Source of the DNA: Salvia splendens
Lineage: Eukaryota; Streptophyta; Magnoliopsida; Lamiales; Lamiaceae
Assembly: GCF_004379255.2 (NCBI RefSeq)
Contig: NC_056034.1
Location: 34,537,262 to 34,601,261, forward strand
Length of the DNA stretch: 64,000 nucleotides
Direction of reading: 5' to 3'
The stretch's first letter is position 1. Each line of letters opens with the position of its first letter. The position numbers were made by a program, and so were the translations under genes. Below, in pieces: positions 10,865 through 22,328 of the stretch. The notes under the pieces were generated by a model, which ran no database searches, was not told where the DNA came from, and saw nothing but the letters and a program-made list of their open reading frames with translations.

Positions 10865-13800
10865 ATGGATATGGATTCTTCCCATCCCAACTGGCTCGTC
10901 TTCTCGCTTTCCAACAACACTCTTTTCCAACACACCTTCAACTCCAATCCTAGTAATCCCCTCTCTCTATCTCCTCTTTTTCCTCACCTCCCAAATCTTT
11001 TCATTCTCAATAAAATAACAGATTTATATAATTATTACTGTTTGTTTGTCAGCATATGTACCACCACTATATCATCCAATTTTGTGTTATTTCATCTTTC
11101 ATTTTTTCTGTTTTAATTGTCTCAAGGTAGCAGCAATACTAGTGCAGTGGTTCATCATCAGGATAATGGACACAGCGGCGTTGTCGGCGGCGGCCCCAAG
11201 CTGGAGGATTTCTTGGGTAGCTCCGCCGCCAGAGCTGCGGTGGCTCAGTTCGACGGCATGCCGGAGATGGAGATGTATCATGACTCTGAGCTCAAGACAA
11301 TAGCTGCTAGCTTCTTGCGAGGATTTTCCGCGGAACAAACCGATAATAGCCCCCAGAAACAGATTGCGTCTGATCCGCCGGCCAAGAAAGCCGTTGAATC
11401 ATTCGGCCAGCGCACCTCAATCTTTAGAGGAGTCACCAGGTAGTATCTTTCCCATTAAAAATAAAATATTTTCTAAAATGGAAACAATATATTCTTATTT
11501 TTTCATATCTCTTACTTTACTCATTTTTCGTTAACTTTTAACAAAGCAACACTGCATAAAATCTCGTGTCTTAAACTACATGTTTCATATTTATTTGGAT
11601 CGTATACTTCCTTTTTCCAAAAAAAAAACAAATTCAATTTTACCATCTTGGATCGGCTTCCAAAATTTGTTAGCTTTATTTTTTAATAATTTTTCGGGAT
11701 AATTACACCATGTATACAAAATGTTTCCCTAATATTTTAAATTCTTACAAAAAGTTTTAATTTAACATATATCTACAAAAAGTCTAATTGGTAATTCAAG
11801 TTAGTACACTCTGTTCAATGATTGTGACACCCTTACATTTTTCTTCTCAATTTCATAACAAAAAGTTTAATTAGTATTTGAAGTTATGTAATTTTCTATA
11901 TTTTATGGGACGGAATGAGTATATGATAGAAGGGTGAATTTGAAATATGTTTTGTGGGAATGGAATTCAGGCATAGATGGACTGGAAGGTATGAAGCTCA
12001 CTTATGGGATAATAGTTGCAGAAGAGAAGGGCAAAGTCGGAAAGGAAGGCAAGGTTTGTATATATATCTACCTTTTCAGTTATCAGGGTTTTTTTTTAAT
12101 TTGATGAATGGATCAGTATTTCTATTTTGGTTTATTTTTCTGCAATACATATTCGACTGATATTGTTTCTCTTTATGGAATTTGGACGTGTCGAATGATT
12201 GTTCAAATGGACGAATTTATTTGCAAATATGCCAGTTTATTTGGGTAAGAACTGAAACCACATTTCTGTCTCACTTTTTTATCCACTTTGGTGTAATGAA
12301 ATATTTTGTTTTCTTTAGATTCTTATTGGTTTTGATAAAATGATGTTTAATTAATTTTGTTAATCATTTTGTGAAAAAGGTGGATATGATAAAGAAGAGA
12401 AAGCAGCTCGTGCTTATGATCTCGCCGCCCTCAAATATTGGGGTCCGACCACCACAACTAATTTTCCGGTCACCATTACTATACTTCACTAGCTATTTTT
12501 ATGTATACAATTATATGATCTTACTGTTTAATTTTTAATATTATGGTTTATCTTTTTTTATTTAACTATAGGTATCCGACTATGAGAGGGAAATAGAGGA
12601 AATGAAGCACATGACAAGGCAGGAATTCGTTGCTTCACTTAGAAGGTCTTGATTTTGTCATATTTCCTTGGAAATTAAACAGTTCAGTTAACTTATTTTT
12701 TATTCAATTTTGTTTCTTTCATTGCAGAAGAAGTAGTGGGTTCTCTCGAGGTGCCTCCATTTACAGAGGAGTAACGAGGTGTGTTACCCCTTTTTATTTT
12801 GAGCATATCAAATTCTAACCAATTTCGCTACATTAGAAAATTACTACTATTGTAATTTTGATAATTTTCTTATAATTAAAATTTAGCCGAACTTAGGAGA
12901 TTTTGCTTTTATTTGGCCTTTTTTCTTTTTACGAATAAAGAATTTATTTTTGTATATTTTCATCTTTTCTTAGTCATGGAAAAATATGTTTCAGGCATCA
13001 CCAGCACGGTCGGTGGCAAGCAAGGATAGGAAGAGTCGCCGGAAACAAAGATCTCTATCTTGGCACTTTCAGTGAGTTTTCATTGTATTCGTTTTCCATT
13101 TTTTTATGATTTCCGAAAACATACTTTTAATTAAAGAAATAAGAAAGTGACAAACGACAAATTTGGACGTCACTGTTTTAATGCTGACTATGTTTCTATT
13201 GGTCCGCCGCGGCGGTGGCTGTCCTAAAACTAAAAATATCTACAAGCCTTCCAAAACAAAGAACATAAATAAAAACCCAATAAATCTGCTACGTCGCGTT
13301 TCACATCTGGTCCAGAAAACGGTGACAGGAATAAAATAAAAACAATTATGTCGTCTATTATTGTTTGCATATACTCCCTCCCGTCAAATGTTACATTTTG
13401 GTTCATCCATGAAATATTGTTCATTTTATTTTTTCTTTACGTAGCAAGTGGACTTTAATTTCTACTAATATATTATATTATATTATAAAATTAATCTATA
13501 AGTGTGAGATTCATATTCCACTAACTTTCTTAATTCTATTTTTTCCACATTTCTCAGAATATGTGCTGAATCAACTATAAATTAAATGCAGGCACTCAAG
13601 AAGAAGCAGCGGAGGCTTATGACATCGCTGCGATCAAATTCCGTGGCCTAAACGCAGTGACCAACTTCGACATGAGCCGTTACGACGTCAGGAGCATCGC
13701 TAGCAGTAATCTACCGATTGGCGGGGCTAACACTAAGCCCAAAACAACGACAGAATCAACGCCCGAGAACAAACCCTCACAAGGCAAAAGTAAAGAAGAG

Positions 13801-14139
13801 CTCTCGTTTCCAACGGCGACCATAAATTTTGCGCTTCCCGTCAAGCATGATCACTCGGCCAGCTTGTGGGCAGCATTAGGGTACCAAAATTCAGCCGATT
13901 TGGAAAACCCTAATCACGGCTTCGGTTTTCAAGACTCGAGCAGCAGTGGTGCAACGCAGTTTGTCATGGAGTTTCAACCGAACGATAATGAGGGTTTGTA
14001 CAATGGGTGCGGGTACAAGTACCAACAGCATGATGGTGTCGTCGGTGTTGGCGCATTGCAGAATCGTACAAGTCATGAAGCGGTGGTTATGAGCAACGGT
14101 GGGAACTGGATTCAGCCGGCGATATTTGGGGTGGAGTAA
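10865..14139 (+). CDS. AIL5: AINTEGUMENTA-like AP2 transcription factor (AIL5/PLETHORA5-type)
   Basis: Nuclear DNA-binding regulator of organ initiation and meristem growth (family knowledge). Exons fit GT-AG rules and frame: 10865-10952, 11127-11439, 11971-12053, 12236-12244, 12380-12468, 12572-12645, 12728-12778, 12995-13071, 13592-14139; 1332 nt, 443 aa. Two AP2 domains are complete: R1 (about 127-194) with [20 protein letters not shown] and [18 protein letters not shown]2 (about 229-288) with [17 protein letters not shown] and [16 protein letters not shown]. The linker reads [16 protein letters not shown]. Motifs of the euANT group are present: WLVFSLS near the N-terminus, PKLEDFLG, and [14 protein letters not shown] before R1. 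The [16 protein letters not shown] segment after R2 favours AIL5 over AIL6/7. At 443 aa it is shorter than Arabidopsis AIL5 (about 558), mainly in the low-complexity ends. The start is the only ATG preceding the WLVFSLS motif in frame. The exact paralog is inferred from motifs only. Confidence 0.93.
12236..12244 (+). other. 9-nt microexon of the AIL5-like gene
   Basis: TTTATTTGG lies between acceptor GCCAG and donor GTAAGA. With the single G ending the exon at 12053 and the GT opening the exon at 12380, it encodes Val-Tyr-Leu plus one base of Gly, restoring VYLGGYDKE of AP2 repeat 1. Without it the downstream exon still stays in frame but the strand-forming VYL is lost. A 9-nt exon at this place is known for AP2/ANT-type genes. 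Confidence 0.92.
13372..13560. mobile_element. Degraded Stowaway-like MITE in intron 8 of the AIL5-like gene
   Basis: The left end reads ACTCCCTCCCGTCAAATG after AT. The body (CTACTAATAT...CACATTTCTCAGAATATGTGC) resembles the right half of the Stowaway copies elsewhere in the window, but no clean right terminus remains. It lies in the intron between 13071 and 13592. Confidence 0.45.
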
Positions 14140-15558
14140 AAAGACAAAAAAAGGAGATGGTAATGTTAGATGGAAACAAGGGGAGGTGGGTTGGTCAAAA
14201 AAGGAGCATTTGCTTTTTTGCATGGGATCCACAATCATTTCACTCATACTATCACCCCAATTTTATTGGACATGTTTGTGGAAAAATTTGAATCACATTA
14301 TGTAGGATGGATAAATAATCTTCTTCTAGTTGATAAGTTCATCAAAAAGTTGAATTAGTATGTATTTTATTGATAAGGTTTATATGAATGACGCTAGAAA
14401 GTTTTAAATTTTAGTTCCAGTTTTTCGCCAATGAATTAGATTGCGACCAAAGCTTGTTTGAACAATTTGACTGCCTATATTACTTTAAAATAGGATCTTC
14501 GAATGGAGAAAATTAACAAATGTTCACCAACTTTATTTTTAATAAGTGTATAGCTAAATTTTGATATATATGTGTTGTTTTAGGGATGCAACATGAAGAA
14601 ATAAAGAAGCCATTGCAATTGCCGGAAATACTAGGCCTACTAAAGGCACAAAAATAGAGGGAAAGTGGAAAGTTGTCATAAAATGGGGTACCTCGGTTTA
14701 TTATTTGTACTTGTTCTTATTTTTTTTAATATCATATTTTATATTTATACTAATTATAATTAATAATTGTAATTAGTATGAATTCATAGTTATTATTAAT
14801 TAATTCAATTTGCAAATTTTGCATTAGAGATATTAAGCATCTAAGTGAGTATATAGAATAAGTCCAAGGAATTTAATATAGAACTAAATAAACTTTTTAA
14901 GTTAGCTATCTCTGCTAACTTATCAATGCAGTGTATTAAAAATCTCAACAAGATGACATTATAATGTTAATACATAATGTCAACACAATTTATTGAAATG
15001 TCAATAAAATTATGTGTTGACATTTTAATATCATCGTGCTGATATTTTTAATACGTTGCGTTGATGAGTTAGCATGGTTAGCAACTTAAGAAAGTTAGCA
15101 ATTGATCACTTTTTATGTGAAATCTATTTCACCAACTTAGAATATGTTTTCGAGATTTGAAATATGTTTGGCATGTATGGTATAAATTTAAAAATGTATA
15201 ACAAATTTGTATAGTTTGATCTGCATGGTTGAAATAATACTAGAGGGGAAATTTGATGTGTCGGTATAGATTTGATCAATTCATATCATGTATATAAAAT
15301 TGAGTTGTACATATTTAGTAAGTTGGTGTATATTCGGGCAATGGATATTGTGCTTACCAAATTTGGTCCCACGTAAGTTTGGTATGTTTGTACAAATTCA
15401 GTCAATTCTTCTTACGCATACAAACAAATAGTCTAAAAAAATTCATGAGACATGCATCAATCGATGGATATTTATGTATTCCGAAGATATAATGAAAACT
15501 CAATTTTAGTGGTTAAACAACAAATCCGGATCAATTTTTTTTTGGTAAAGGTTATTAG
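14140..15558. other. AIL5 3' flank and intergenic DNA
   Basis: The first few hundred bases are the likely 3' UTR. The remainder is AT-rich and holds one palindromic MITE (14897-15089). No further gene is supported. Confidence 0.6.
14897..15089. mobile_element. Palindromic MITE (TAAGTTAGC... termini)
   Basis: The arms pair over about 70 bp: left TTAAGTTAGCTATC and GCTAACTTATCAATGCA, right TTGATGAGTTAGC and GGTTAGCAACTTAA. Internal blocks around ATGTCAACAC / GTGTTGACAT also pair. No coding capacity. A similar internal stretch occurs inside the Helitron near 43530-43610. Confidence 0.65.
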
Positions 15559-15606
15559 TTGAATTCCATTTTAATGAAGATCATTACTTGTATTCCACCT
15601 CAGGGA

Positions 15607-15816
15607 GTGACGCATAACCATTATGCGTCACTAACAGAAAGACGCATAATGGTTATGCGTCGTTAGCTAATAACGCATAATGGTTATGCGTCGTTAGCTA
15701 ATGACGCATAACTCTTATGCGTCGTTAGTTAGTGACGCATAATCATTGTGCGTCTTTTAATAGCGACGCATAACTCTTATGCGTCGTTACTTAGCGACGC
15801 ATAATTATTATGCGTC
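15607..15816. repeat. Left palindrome array, seven units, 31-bp period
   Basis: Each unit is an inverted repeat of nine bases around a 3-nt centre (CCA, TGG, CTC, CAT, TAT types). Units are separated by about 10 bp such as GTTAGCTAAT. Starts are 31 bp apart five times, and 32 bp for the outermost interval. Unit 3 has lost the leading G, and unit 5 has one mismatch (TTGTGCGTC). Confidence 0.92.
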
Positions 15817-16445
15817 GTTCGTTGAGTTTTAAATCGGGCAGAAGGCAGAACCAGCCAGAAACGAAAGGCAGAAGGCTTCCAAGCGACGAAATCGGGCGAT
15901 TTCCGACGTATCCGAGTAAAATCCGACCATTTTCCACCATTTTGCAACCATATTACGGTAATTATTCTTCAATTTGGCTAAATACATCCTTTAATGTTTA
16001 ATTTGGGCAGATTTTCCGTAATTTAGTAAAAGTAGGGTTTTTGATTAAATTGATGGATTTTTGGTATATTTTTGTTGTTTTGTTGCATATAATTAGGGAT
16101 TATGATGAAATTATGGGTTATGATGAAATTGATGGAATTTTTAGTCGAATATCCGTAATTTGTGTATTTCATATGGATTTAATTTAGCAAAATTAGGGTT
16201 TATGATGATATTGTTGGATTTGTTGGTCGATTTTCCGTAATTTGGGTATTTAATATGCATATCATTGAATGGGTAGGAGCAATTGAAGCAATTGATTAAG
16301 TTTTTGTAATTGTGCCCCTTTTGGTGGGCGATTTTATGTAATTTGGGTATTTCATATGCATATATTGCGCAACTAAGTTGCAATTTAGTTAGATTGTTGA
16401 GGTGTTATGAAATAAATTGAATCTTGGGTGAATGTTTTGAAGTAG

Positions 16446-17111
16446 ATGACATCTGCAAGTTCAGAACAACAATTATGTTATGGACCTGAGGATCCATCAC
16501 TATTGTTTCATCAGAACGAACACATTTCAGCCTCTTTGTTGGCGAATGGCACAACAAATGTGTTGAGAGTTCGTAGGACGGAGAGTAAGGTCTGGGCATT
16601 GCCAATACATGAAAATGTATTGTATTGGCTTGATGTATGGGGGTTCAGAGGCGTTGTTCAATGTGGAAGGCCGATGAGGATGGACAATGAGCTAATAACT
16701 GCCTTGATCGAGCGCTGGAGGCCTGAGACACACTGTTTCCACCTTCCAGTTGGTGAGGTTACTGTAACCTTACAGGATGTGCAAAGCCTGTGGGGTTTGA
16801 GAGCAGACGGGAGTGTTTTCACTGGCCGTGACTACCCTGTTGGATTTGAAGATTGGCCAAGCAAGTGTAGAGATTTGTTGGGATGGATACCTGACGCAGA
16901 TACAGAAACGAAGCACGGTGGTTTGTTGATGACGTCTCTGATCCACCAAGCGACGATGCCGTTGGGTGATGGGCTGCCTGAGTATGCATACATCCAAAGA
17001 GCACGTATACATGCTCTGATCTTGTTAGGGGGACTTATTTTACCGGACACCACAGGTTGCAAGGTCCCCTTATGCGTCATTAAGCGACGCATAATCCTTA
17101 TGCGTCATTAA
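16446..17111 (+). CDS. Truncated plant mobile domain (PMD, 'serine/threonine phosphatase 7 long form'-like) protein
   Basis: An uninterrupted 221-aa frame. Residues about 35-195 match the plant mobile domain style: VLYWLDVWGFRGV, LITALIERWRPETHCFHLP, GEVTVTLQDVQSLWGLRADG and a later YIQRARIHALILLGG. This domain occurs in plant transposons and in the MAIN/MAIL1 proteins that help silence them (family knowledge). Here the domain stops short: the last about 20 residues are read from the palindrome array itself (from about 17055). The protein is therefore a cut-down element product, or one exon of a longer gene whose remainder was deleted. An upstream exon in 15820-16440 cannot be excluded. No catalytic residues can be claimed. 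Confidence 0.7.
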   Translation: MTSASSEQQLCYGPEDPSLLFHQNEHISASLLANGTTNVLRVRRTESKVWALPIHENVLYWLDVWGFRGVVQCGRPMRMDNELITALIERWRPETHCFHLPVGEVTVTLQDVQSLWGLRADGSVFTGRDYPVGFEDWPSKCRDLLGWIPDADTETKHGGLLMTSLIHQATMPLGDGLPEYAYIQRARIHALILLGGLILPDTTGCKVPLCVIKRRIILMRH

Positions 17112-17171
17112 TTAACGACGCATAAGGGTTGTGAGTTTCATTAAGAACGACGCACAATCATTATGCGTCAC
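17055..17171. repeat. Right palindrome array, three units and a half
   Basis: GACGC starts at 17086, 17117 and 17149 (31 and 32 bp apart) mirror the spacing at the left end. The half unit TTATGCGTC at 17070-17078 is what remains of a further unit, expected 31 bp earlier. The middle unit is degenerate (right arm TTGTGAGTT). Confidence 0.88.
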
Positions 17172-17539
17172 TCCCTCAATTAGAATGATTCTATTCTCCT
17201 TCATTAAATTGAAATTCCATTAGTGTCTTAGCACAAAAGAAGAAAGAGCTCCAACAAATCCTTATGGACCATAACAAGAATGAGGAGTTAGCTATTCAGT
17301 GTCCACCTAAAATTGGTCCAAGTAGCTACCAACAATCTTTTATATCTAACTAGCTTGTGATTTTCTCTCTTTTAAATTTTTGCATTGCTCTCACCATCCT
17401 ACTTTCATTTGACTTTCTTTATTCCCTTTACATTTTTATGTCTATCGTCGTGATCCCTCTATATCTCTTTTTCAGTGGTTATGCAACAGAGAACAAGAAG
17501 TAACAATTTTATCCTTATATTTTAATTTTTTATATCATA

Positions 17540-17712
17540 CTCCATCTGCCTCATTAAAGTGACATGTTTGGATTGTCCCATCAAAAATAAAACATTTCCT
17601 AAAATAAAAATAACAACATCTCTATTTTCTCTCTCTACTTAACTAACAAAACAATATTATATAAAATTTCATTCTGAAAAACAAATGCTTCACATTTAAT
17701 GAACGGAGGATG
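17540..17712. mobile_element. Stowaway-like MITE
   Basis: Left CTCCATCTGCCTCATTAAAG after TA, right TTTAATGAACGGAGGATG before TA: worn inverted ends of the CTCCCTCCGTCC type. Internal sequence is typical (ACATGTTTGGATTGTCCC). Bases 17221-17539 show no gene. Confidence 0.65.
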
Positions 17713-17757
17713 TACTATTATTGTCTATATAATTAATTAATGTATTAGTAATGTACC

Positions 17758-19103
17758 TGTCATGCCCGCCCACCCCAGGGGTGTTACAAACGAGGCGATC
17801 GTGACTAAGGGACAAACATTAAGAATAGCATTTAAGGATAACAGTTCATAAGAAAGACTCAATTAGCTTAAAAGAATAATATATATCAGAGTGTATGATA
17901 CACAAAGTGCAAACTCGACTTTAGCTCCAAACAAATGGGAAAAGCTCGAATAAAATCAGAGTGTATGATACACAGAGTGCAAACTCGACTTTAGCTCCAA
18001 ACAAATGGGAAAAGCTCGAATAAAATCAGAGTGTCTTTTCAACAATCAGCAACTCGAGATAAAATTATCTCAACAACACTTGGCGGAAGCATTCGAGAGT
18101 AGGATACTATTATGTACGAAGACATAATATATTCATAAAGTTTTATTTACAATCTTCGTCACTTTCATGCTCAACACCCACCGCGCTCGTCACCGCTCAA
18201 CCTGCACATAGAGAAAACATATGCAGGGCTGAGTACTTGGTTTACTCAGTGGACACGTGCCAAAATATATTTTATAAAAACAGATTTTGTCAAGCCACTC
18301 TTTGAGTGAACTCGGGATTTTAGGAAAAGTCTGAGAACACTAAACATTTTTCTTTTCCTTTTTCAAAAGCGATCTTTCGATCTATTTTCCTGGAACATAT
18401 GCCGTATCTGACAAACCCGATTTCACTATCTCTTGTTCATTCATCAGTCCATTCATAATTCATCGTTCCTTTCATCATTCATCATATCTTAACATTCAAG
18501 TGCCGGGGAAGTGGTTACCTCCCACGGTCTCCCATCAATCCATTCCATTCATCGTTGCAGTCAGATAGGCATAGTTCCAAAACAAAATATGGCTTGACAT
18601 AATCTTTTCAACTTTATTTTCCTCAAAACGTTTTTGAAACATAAATCATTTTTTTGTTCCGTCAAGATCGAGCATCATCTCATATCACATCAACAAGTCG
18701 AGCAAATCACGAATCACTCGATAAATCAACACATATATCACATAACATCACTTTCACCTTAATTATTTCACTTTAAGCACATAATCACATCAACATCGAA
18801 TAAAAATTAATAATACTCACAATCTCAGTTAAAAGGAATTTTGTCACATAAAATGATGCTTGAATCAAAATATTAAAACTAAAGCTCTTGAAAACACTTT
18901 AGTTCGAAAGCTCACGTGAAATACTTTTCGTAAAAACTGTAACTTTAACAGAAAGCCTACAAAAAACTTAGTTAGAAAGCCCTACGAAAAACTTAGTTAG
19001 AAGGCCCTACCTCGTTCATTTAAAGCCTTCACGCCGTGCTCCTCTCTTTCTCTTCTCGGTCAAAGGTAAGGCTGCACTTCCCTCGATCAAAACGCAGCGC
19101 CGC
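17758..19103. mobile_element. Truncated Ty3-type LTR, copy 1
   Basis: Starts TGTCATGCCCGCCCACC directly after GTACC (17753-17757) and is closely similar to 19104-20470 throughout. It lacks the last about 715 bp of the full LTR and passes directly into copy 2 at AGCGCCGC|TGTTACG. A unit of about 73 bp beginning GTGTATGATACACA is tandemly duplicated near 17891-18030, as in copy 2. Read on the minus strand it has the TGTAACACCCC...GGGCGTGACA layout common in plant Ty3 LTRs. Confidence 0.82.
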
Positions 19104-21185
19104 TGTTACGCCCGCCCACCCCACGGGTGTTACGAACGAGGCGATTGTGACTAAGGGACAAACATTAAGAATAGCATTTAAGGATAACAGTTCATAAGAA
19201 AGGCTCTATTAGCTTAAAAGAATAATATATATCATAGTGTATAATACACAGAGTGCAAACTCGACTTTAGCTCCAAACAAATGGGAAAAGCTCGAATAAA
19301 ATCAGAGTGTATGATACACAGAGTGCAAACTCGACTTTAGCTCCAAACAAATGGGAAAAGCTCGAATAAAATCAGAGTGTCTTTTCAACAATCAGCAACT
19401 CGAGATAAAATTATCTCAACAACACTTGGCGGAAGCATTCGAGAGTAGGATACTATTATGTATGAAGACATAATATATTCAGAAAGTTTTATTTACAATC
19501 TTCTTCACTTTCATGCTCAACACCCACCGCGCTCGTCACCGCTCGGCCTGCACATAGAGAAAACATATGCAGGGCTGAGTACTTGGTTTACTCAGTGGAC
19601 ACGTGCCAAAATATATTTTATAAAAACAGATTTTGTCAAGCCACTCTTTGAGTGAACTCGAGATTTTAGGAAAAGTCCGAGAACACTAAACATTTTTCTT
19701 TTCCTTTTTCAAAAGCGATCTTTCGATCTATTTTCCTAGAACATATGCCGTATCTGACAAACCCGATTTCACTATCTCTTGTTCATTCATCAGTCCATTC
19801 ATCATTCATCGTTCCTTTCATCATTCATCATATCTTAACATTCAAGTGCCGGGGAAGTGGTTACCTCCCACGGTCTCTCATCAATCCATTCCATTCATCG
19901 TTGCATTCAGATAGGCATAGTTCCAAAACAAAATATGGCTTGACATAATCTTTTGAACTTTATTTTCCTCAAAACGTTTATGAAACATAAATCATTTTTT
20001 TGTTCCGTCAAGATCGAGCATCATCTCATATCACATCAACAAGTCGAGCAAATCACAAATCACTCGATAAATCAACACATATATCACATAACATCACTTT
20101 CACCTTAATTATTTCACTTTAAGCACATAATCACATCAACATCGAATAAAAATTAATAATACTCGCAATCTCAGTTAAAAGGAATTTCGTCACATAAAAT
20201 GATGCTCGAATCAAAATATTAAAACTAAAGCTCTTGAAAACACTTTAGTTTGAAAGCCCACGTGAAATACTTTTCGTAAAAACTGTAACTTTAACAGAAA
20301 GCTTACGAAAAACTTAGTTAGATAGCCCTACAAAAAACTTAGTTAGAAAGCCCTACGAAAAACTTAGTTAGAAAGCCCTACCTCGTTCATTTAAAGCCTT
20401 CACGCCGTGCTCCTCTCTTTCTCTTCTCGGTCGAAGGTAAGGCTGCACTTCCCTCGATCAAAACACAGCGCCGCCACCGCTGTGGGTCCGCCATCGTCGC
20501 GGATCCACCTCAGCCCTCGACGCCGGCCGCCGCTCACGGTCGAAATCACGATGCCGCTGTTGCTGTCGGAAATCGCAACGCCGCTGCTCCGTCACCGCCG
20601 GGAGACGCTGTCGTCGCTCAATCCCGCTGACGCCGCCGCTGCCTTCGGGCTCCTTCGCCGCCCCAGCATACACCGCCGTCGTCGCTCGGCGTCGCCGCTC
20701 CGGCAGCCCCGATTCCACCCTGAAACAACCCTGTTTTCCCATTAAAGGTTCGTTCTTGATTGTGAAGTAAAGAAATGAAAAGGAGGGAGGTTGTATATAT
20801 AGAAAATTTTTTCATAAAACACAAAATTTCACGTCTTTTCATTTTGATGCGACGAGTAATTAATGCGGCCATTGTTGGAAAACGTGCCTGATGCGACGTG
20901 GTTCTTATCCAACTTTTCATCTTGATGTGACGCGGTTCTTATCCAACTTTTCGTCTTGATTTGTTGTCGAAAGTGTATTTGATACGTGGTCTATTCTTTC
21001 GTGTAGGTATCATTTTGGGCTCGTAACAATTGGGTTTCAAATTGGGCTACGAAAGAATAATTGTTTGGCCCCAAAAGTGAAATACTTCTCTCGATAAAAG
21101 AAACAAGGTCGAAAAATTTTCAAGTGCACAAACGACGGTCCTTTCAAGAACACAATAAAAAGGTAGAAAAAGTCGGGGTGTTACA
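19104..21185. mobile_element. Full-length Ty3-type LTR, copy 2 (2082 bp)
   Basis: Begins TGTTACGCCCGCCCACC and ends AGTCGGGGTGTTACA, followed by GTACC (21186-21190). That is the partner of the GTACC in front of copy 1. The section 20470-20720 is GC-rich and gives open frames on both strands; these have no recognisable domain and I do not call them genes. No primer-binding site, gag or pol lies between or beside the two copies. Confidence 0.85.
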
Positions 21186-21190
21186 GTACC

Positions 21191-22328
21191 CAATTGATTA
21201 GCCTGATCAAGATTGAATGAATATAAGGAAAGAAGATTAGAAATATATGCAAGACTTGTAAAAACTAGATTTCACGCAAGATATCTGTGAGCCAATATAT
21301 TCGCATCTCAAGCCTAAAAAACAAATAAGAAAGCTCATTTGAGAGAGTAGTGAAATCCAAACAAGCCACTCCAAATTTTGGAGAAAACCATCCAACCAAA
21401 CCTCACTATTTTTGAACCTCTTCCTGTCTCCTCCTTCGCAACGGTGACTCTATAGTCTAGCTCTTTGCATCGGTGATCAATCCTAGCCCAATCTTTGGAG
21501 ACACTTGTAATATAGGAGTTTAGTCGATTTCTAAGATTTTAAATATTTTTTGTATGAAAATGTATTCAGAAAGGAAGAAGATAAAAAAATGGGTGATTTG
21601 ATAAAATAACATGTAAAGTGTGAAAGGTGATGGACTTATATGAAGTGTTAGAAATTTGGGATTACACGTGACTAATTTAATGTGTATGACTATCTTTCAA
21701 TTGTTCAATTAAAATGATCTGATAAAGAATTAAGTTTGGGCTAAAGTGTATTTAATTTGTTACAGAAATAAGAGTAGATACCATATGAGATATTTAATTA
21801 TTGAGAGACCAAATAGAAAATAAAGGGTCTTATATTTTATGAAAAGGTCCTAGGTCCTGAAGATGTTCTCTATTCACAACTCTTTTTCATATATATAATT
21901 ATCCTGTTTGTTTTAAACTTTTTGTTGGTTGAAACCTTTAATCCATAAGTTTAGCTTCACAAACAAGTCTTTGGTGTATGTTTGTTTGGTCTATGTACAA
22001 GGATTCATATCACCTCTAGTCCTCAATTGAAGACGCCTCTCAAAGCTGTAACGCAACCTCGACCGGACATGAATACCCCTTATAGGGAGAGAAAATGTAC
22101 AATGTGTTAAATGTAAGAGGTATGTGTATTATGCATGAGAATTTTCCAATCAATGGATCATGATCAATGGGTAGGATGAAAAAATTATAGTGAACATGAG
22201 GAGATGACGGATACTATGATGAGAGATGAGGTGTGCCCAAACATAAATATTTAATTTTCTAATGAGAAAGAGATATCAGAGTACAAATCACTTACGGTGC
22301 TTCAGATGCTTAAAATCCCACCCAAGCA
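21191..22328. other. Intergenic, no supported gene
   Basis: AT-rich DNA with no coherent coding frame. Possible old retrotransposon debris could not be assigned. Confidence 0.5.

Larger units (their letters stand above)
15559..17218 (+). mobile_element. PMD-bearing DNA element with 31-bp-periodic palindrome arrays
   Basis: The outer ends pair imperfectly over about 70 bp: left GAATTCCATTTTAATGAAG, right complement GGAATTTCAATTTAATGAAG, both followed inward by GGGAGTGACGCATAA. ATTAG occurs on both flanks (15554-15558 and 17219-17223), a possible short target duplication. Inside the ends lie arrays of 21-bp palindromes of form GACGCATAA-nnn-TTATGCGTC: seven on the left with GACGC starting at 15609, 15641, 15672, 15703, 15734, 15765 and 15796, and three on the right starting at 17086, 17117 and 17149 plus one half unit. 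A plant-mobile-domain ORF lies between. The superfamily is not clear: long imperfect inverted ends would fit a Mutator-like element, subterminal palindromes would also fit CACTA-like elements. Confidence 0.75.

Noticed and set aside
15607..15816. CRISPR-like array (regular 31-bp spacing)
   Set aside because: Units are palindromes with 10-bp spacers in a plant element end; there are no spacer-length unique sequences and no cas genes.
20407..20920. Overlapping open frames of about 100 codons on both strands
   Set aside because: They lie in the GC-rich part of the Ty3-type LTR, have Arg/Pro/Ala-rich low-complexity translations and no domain.
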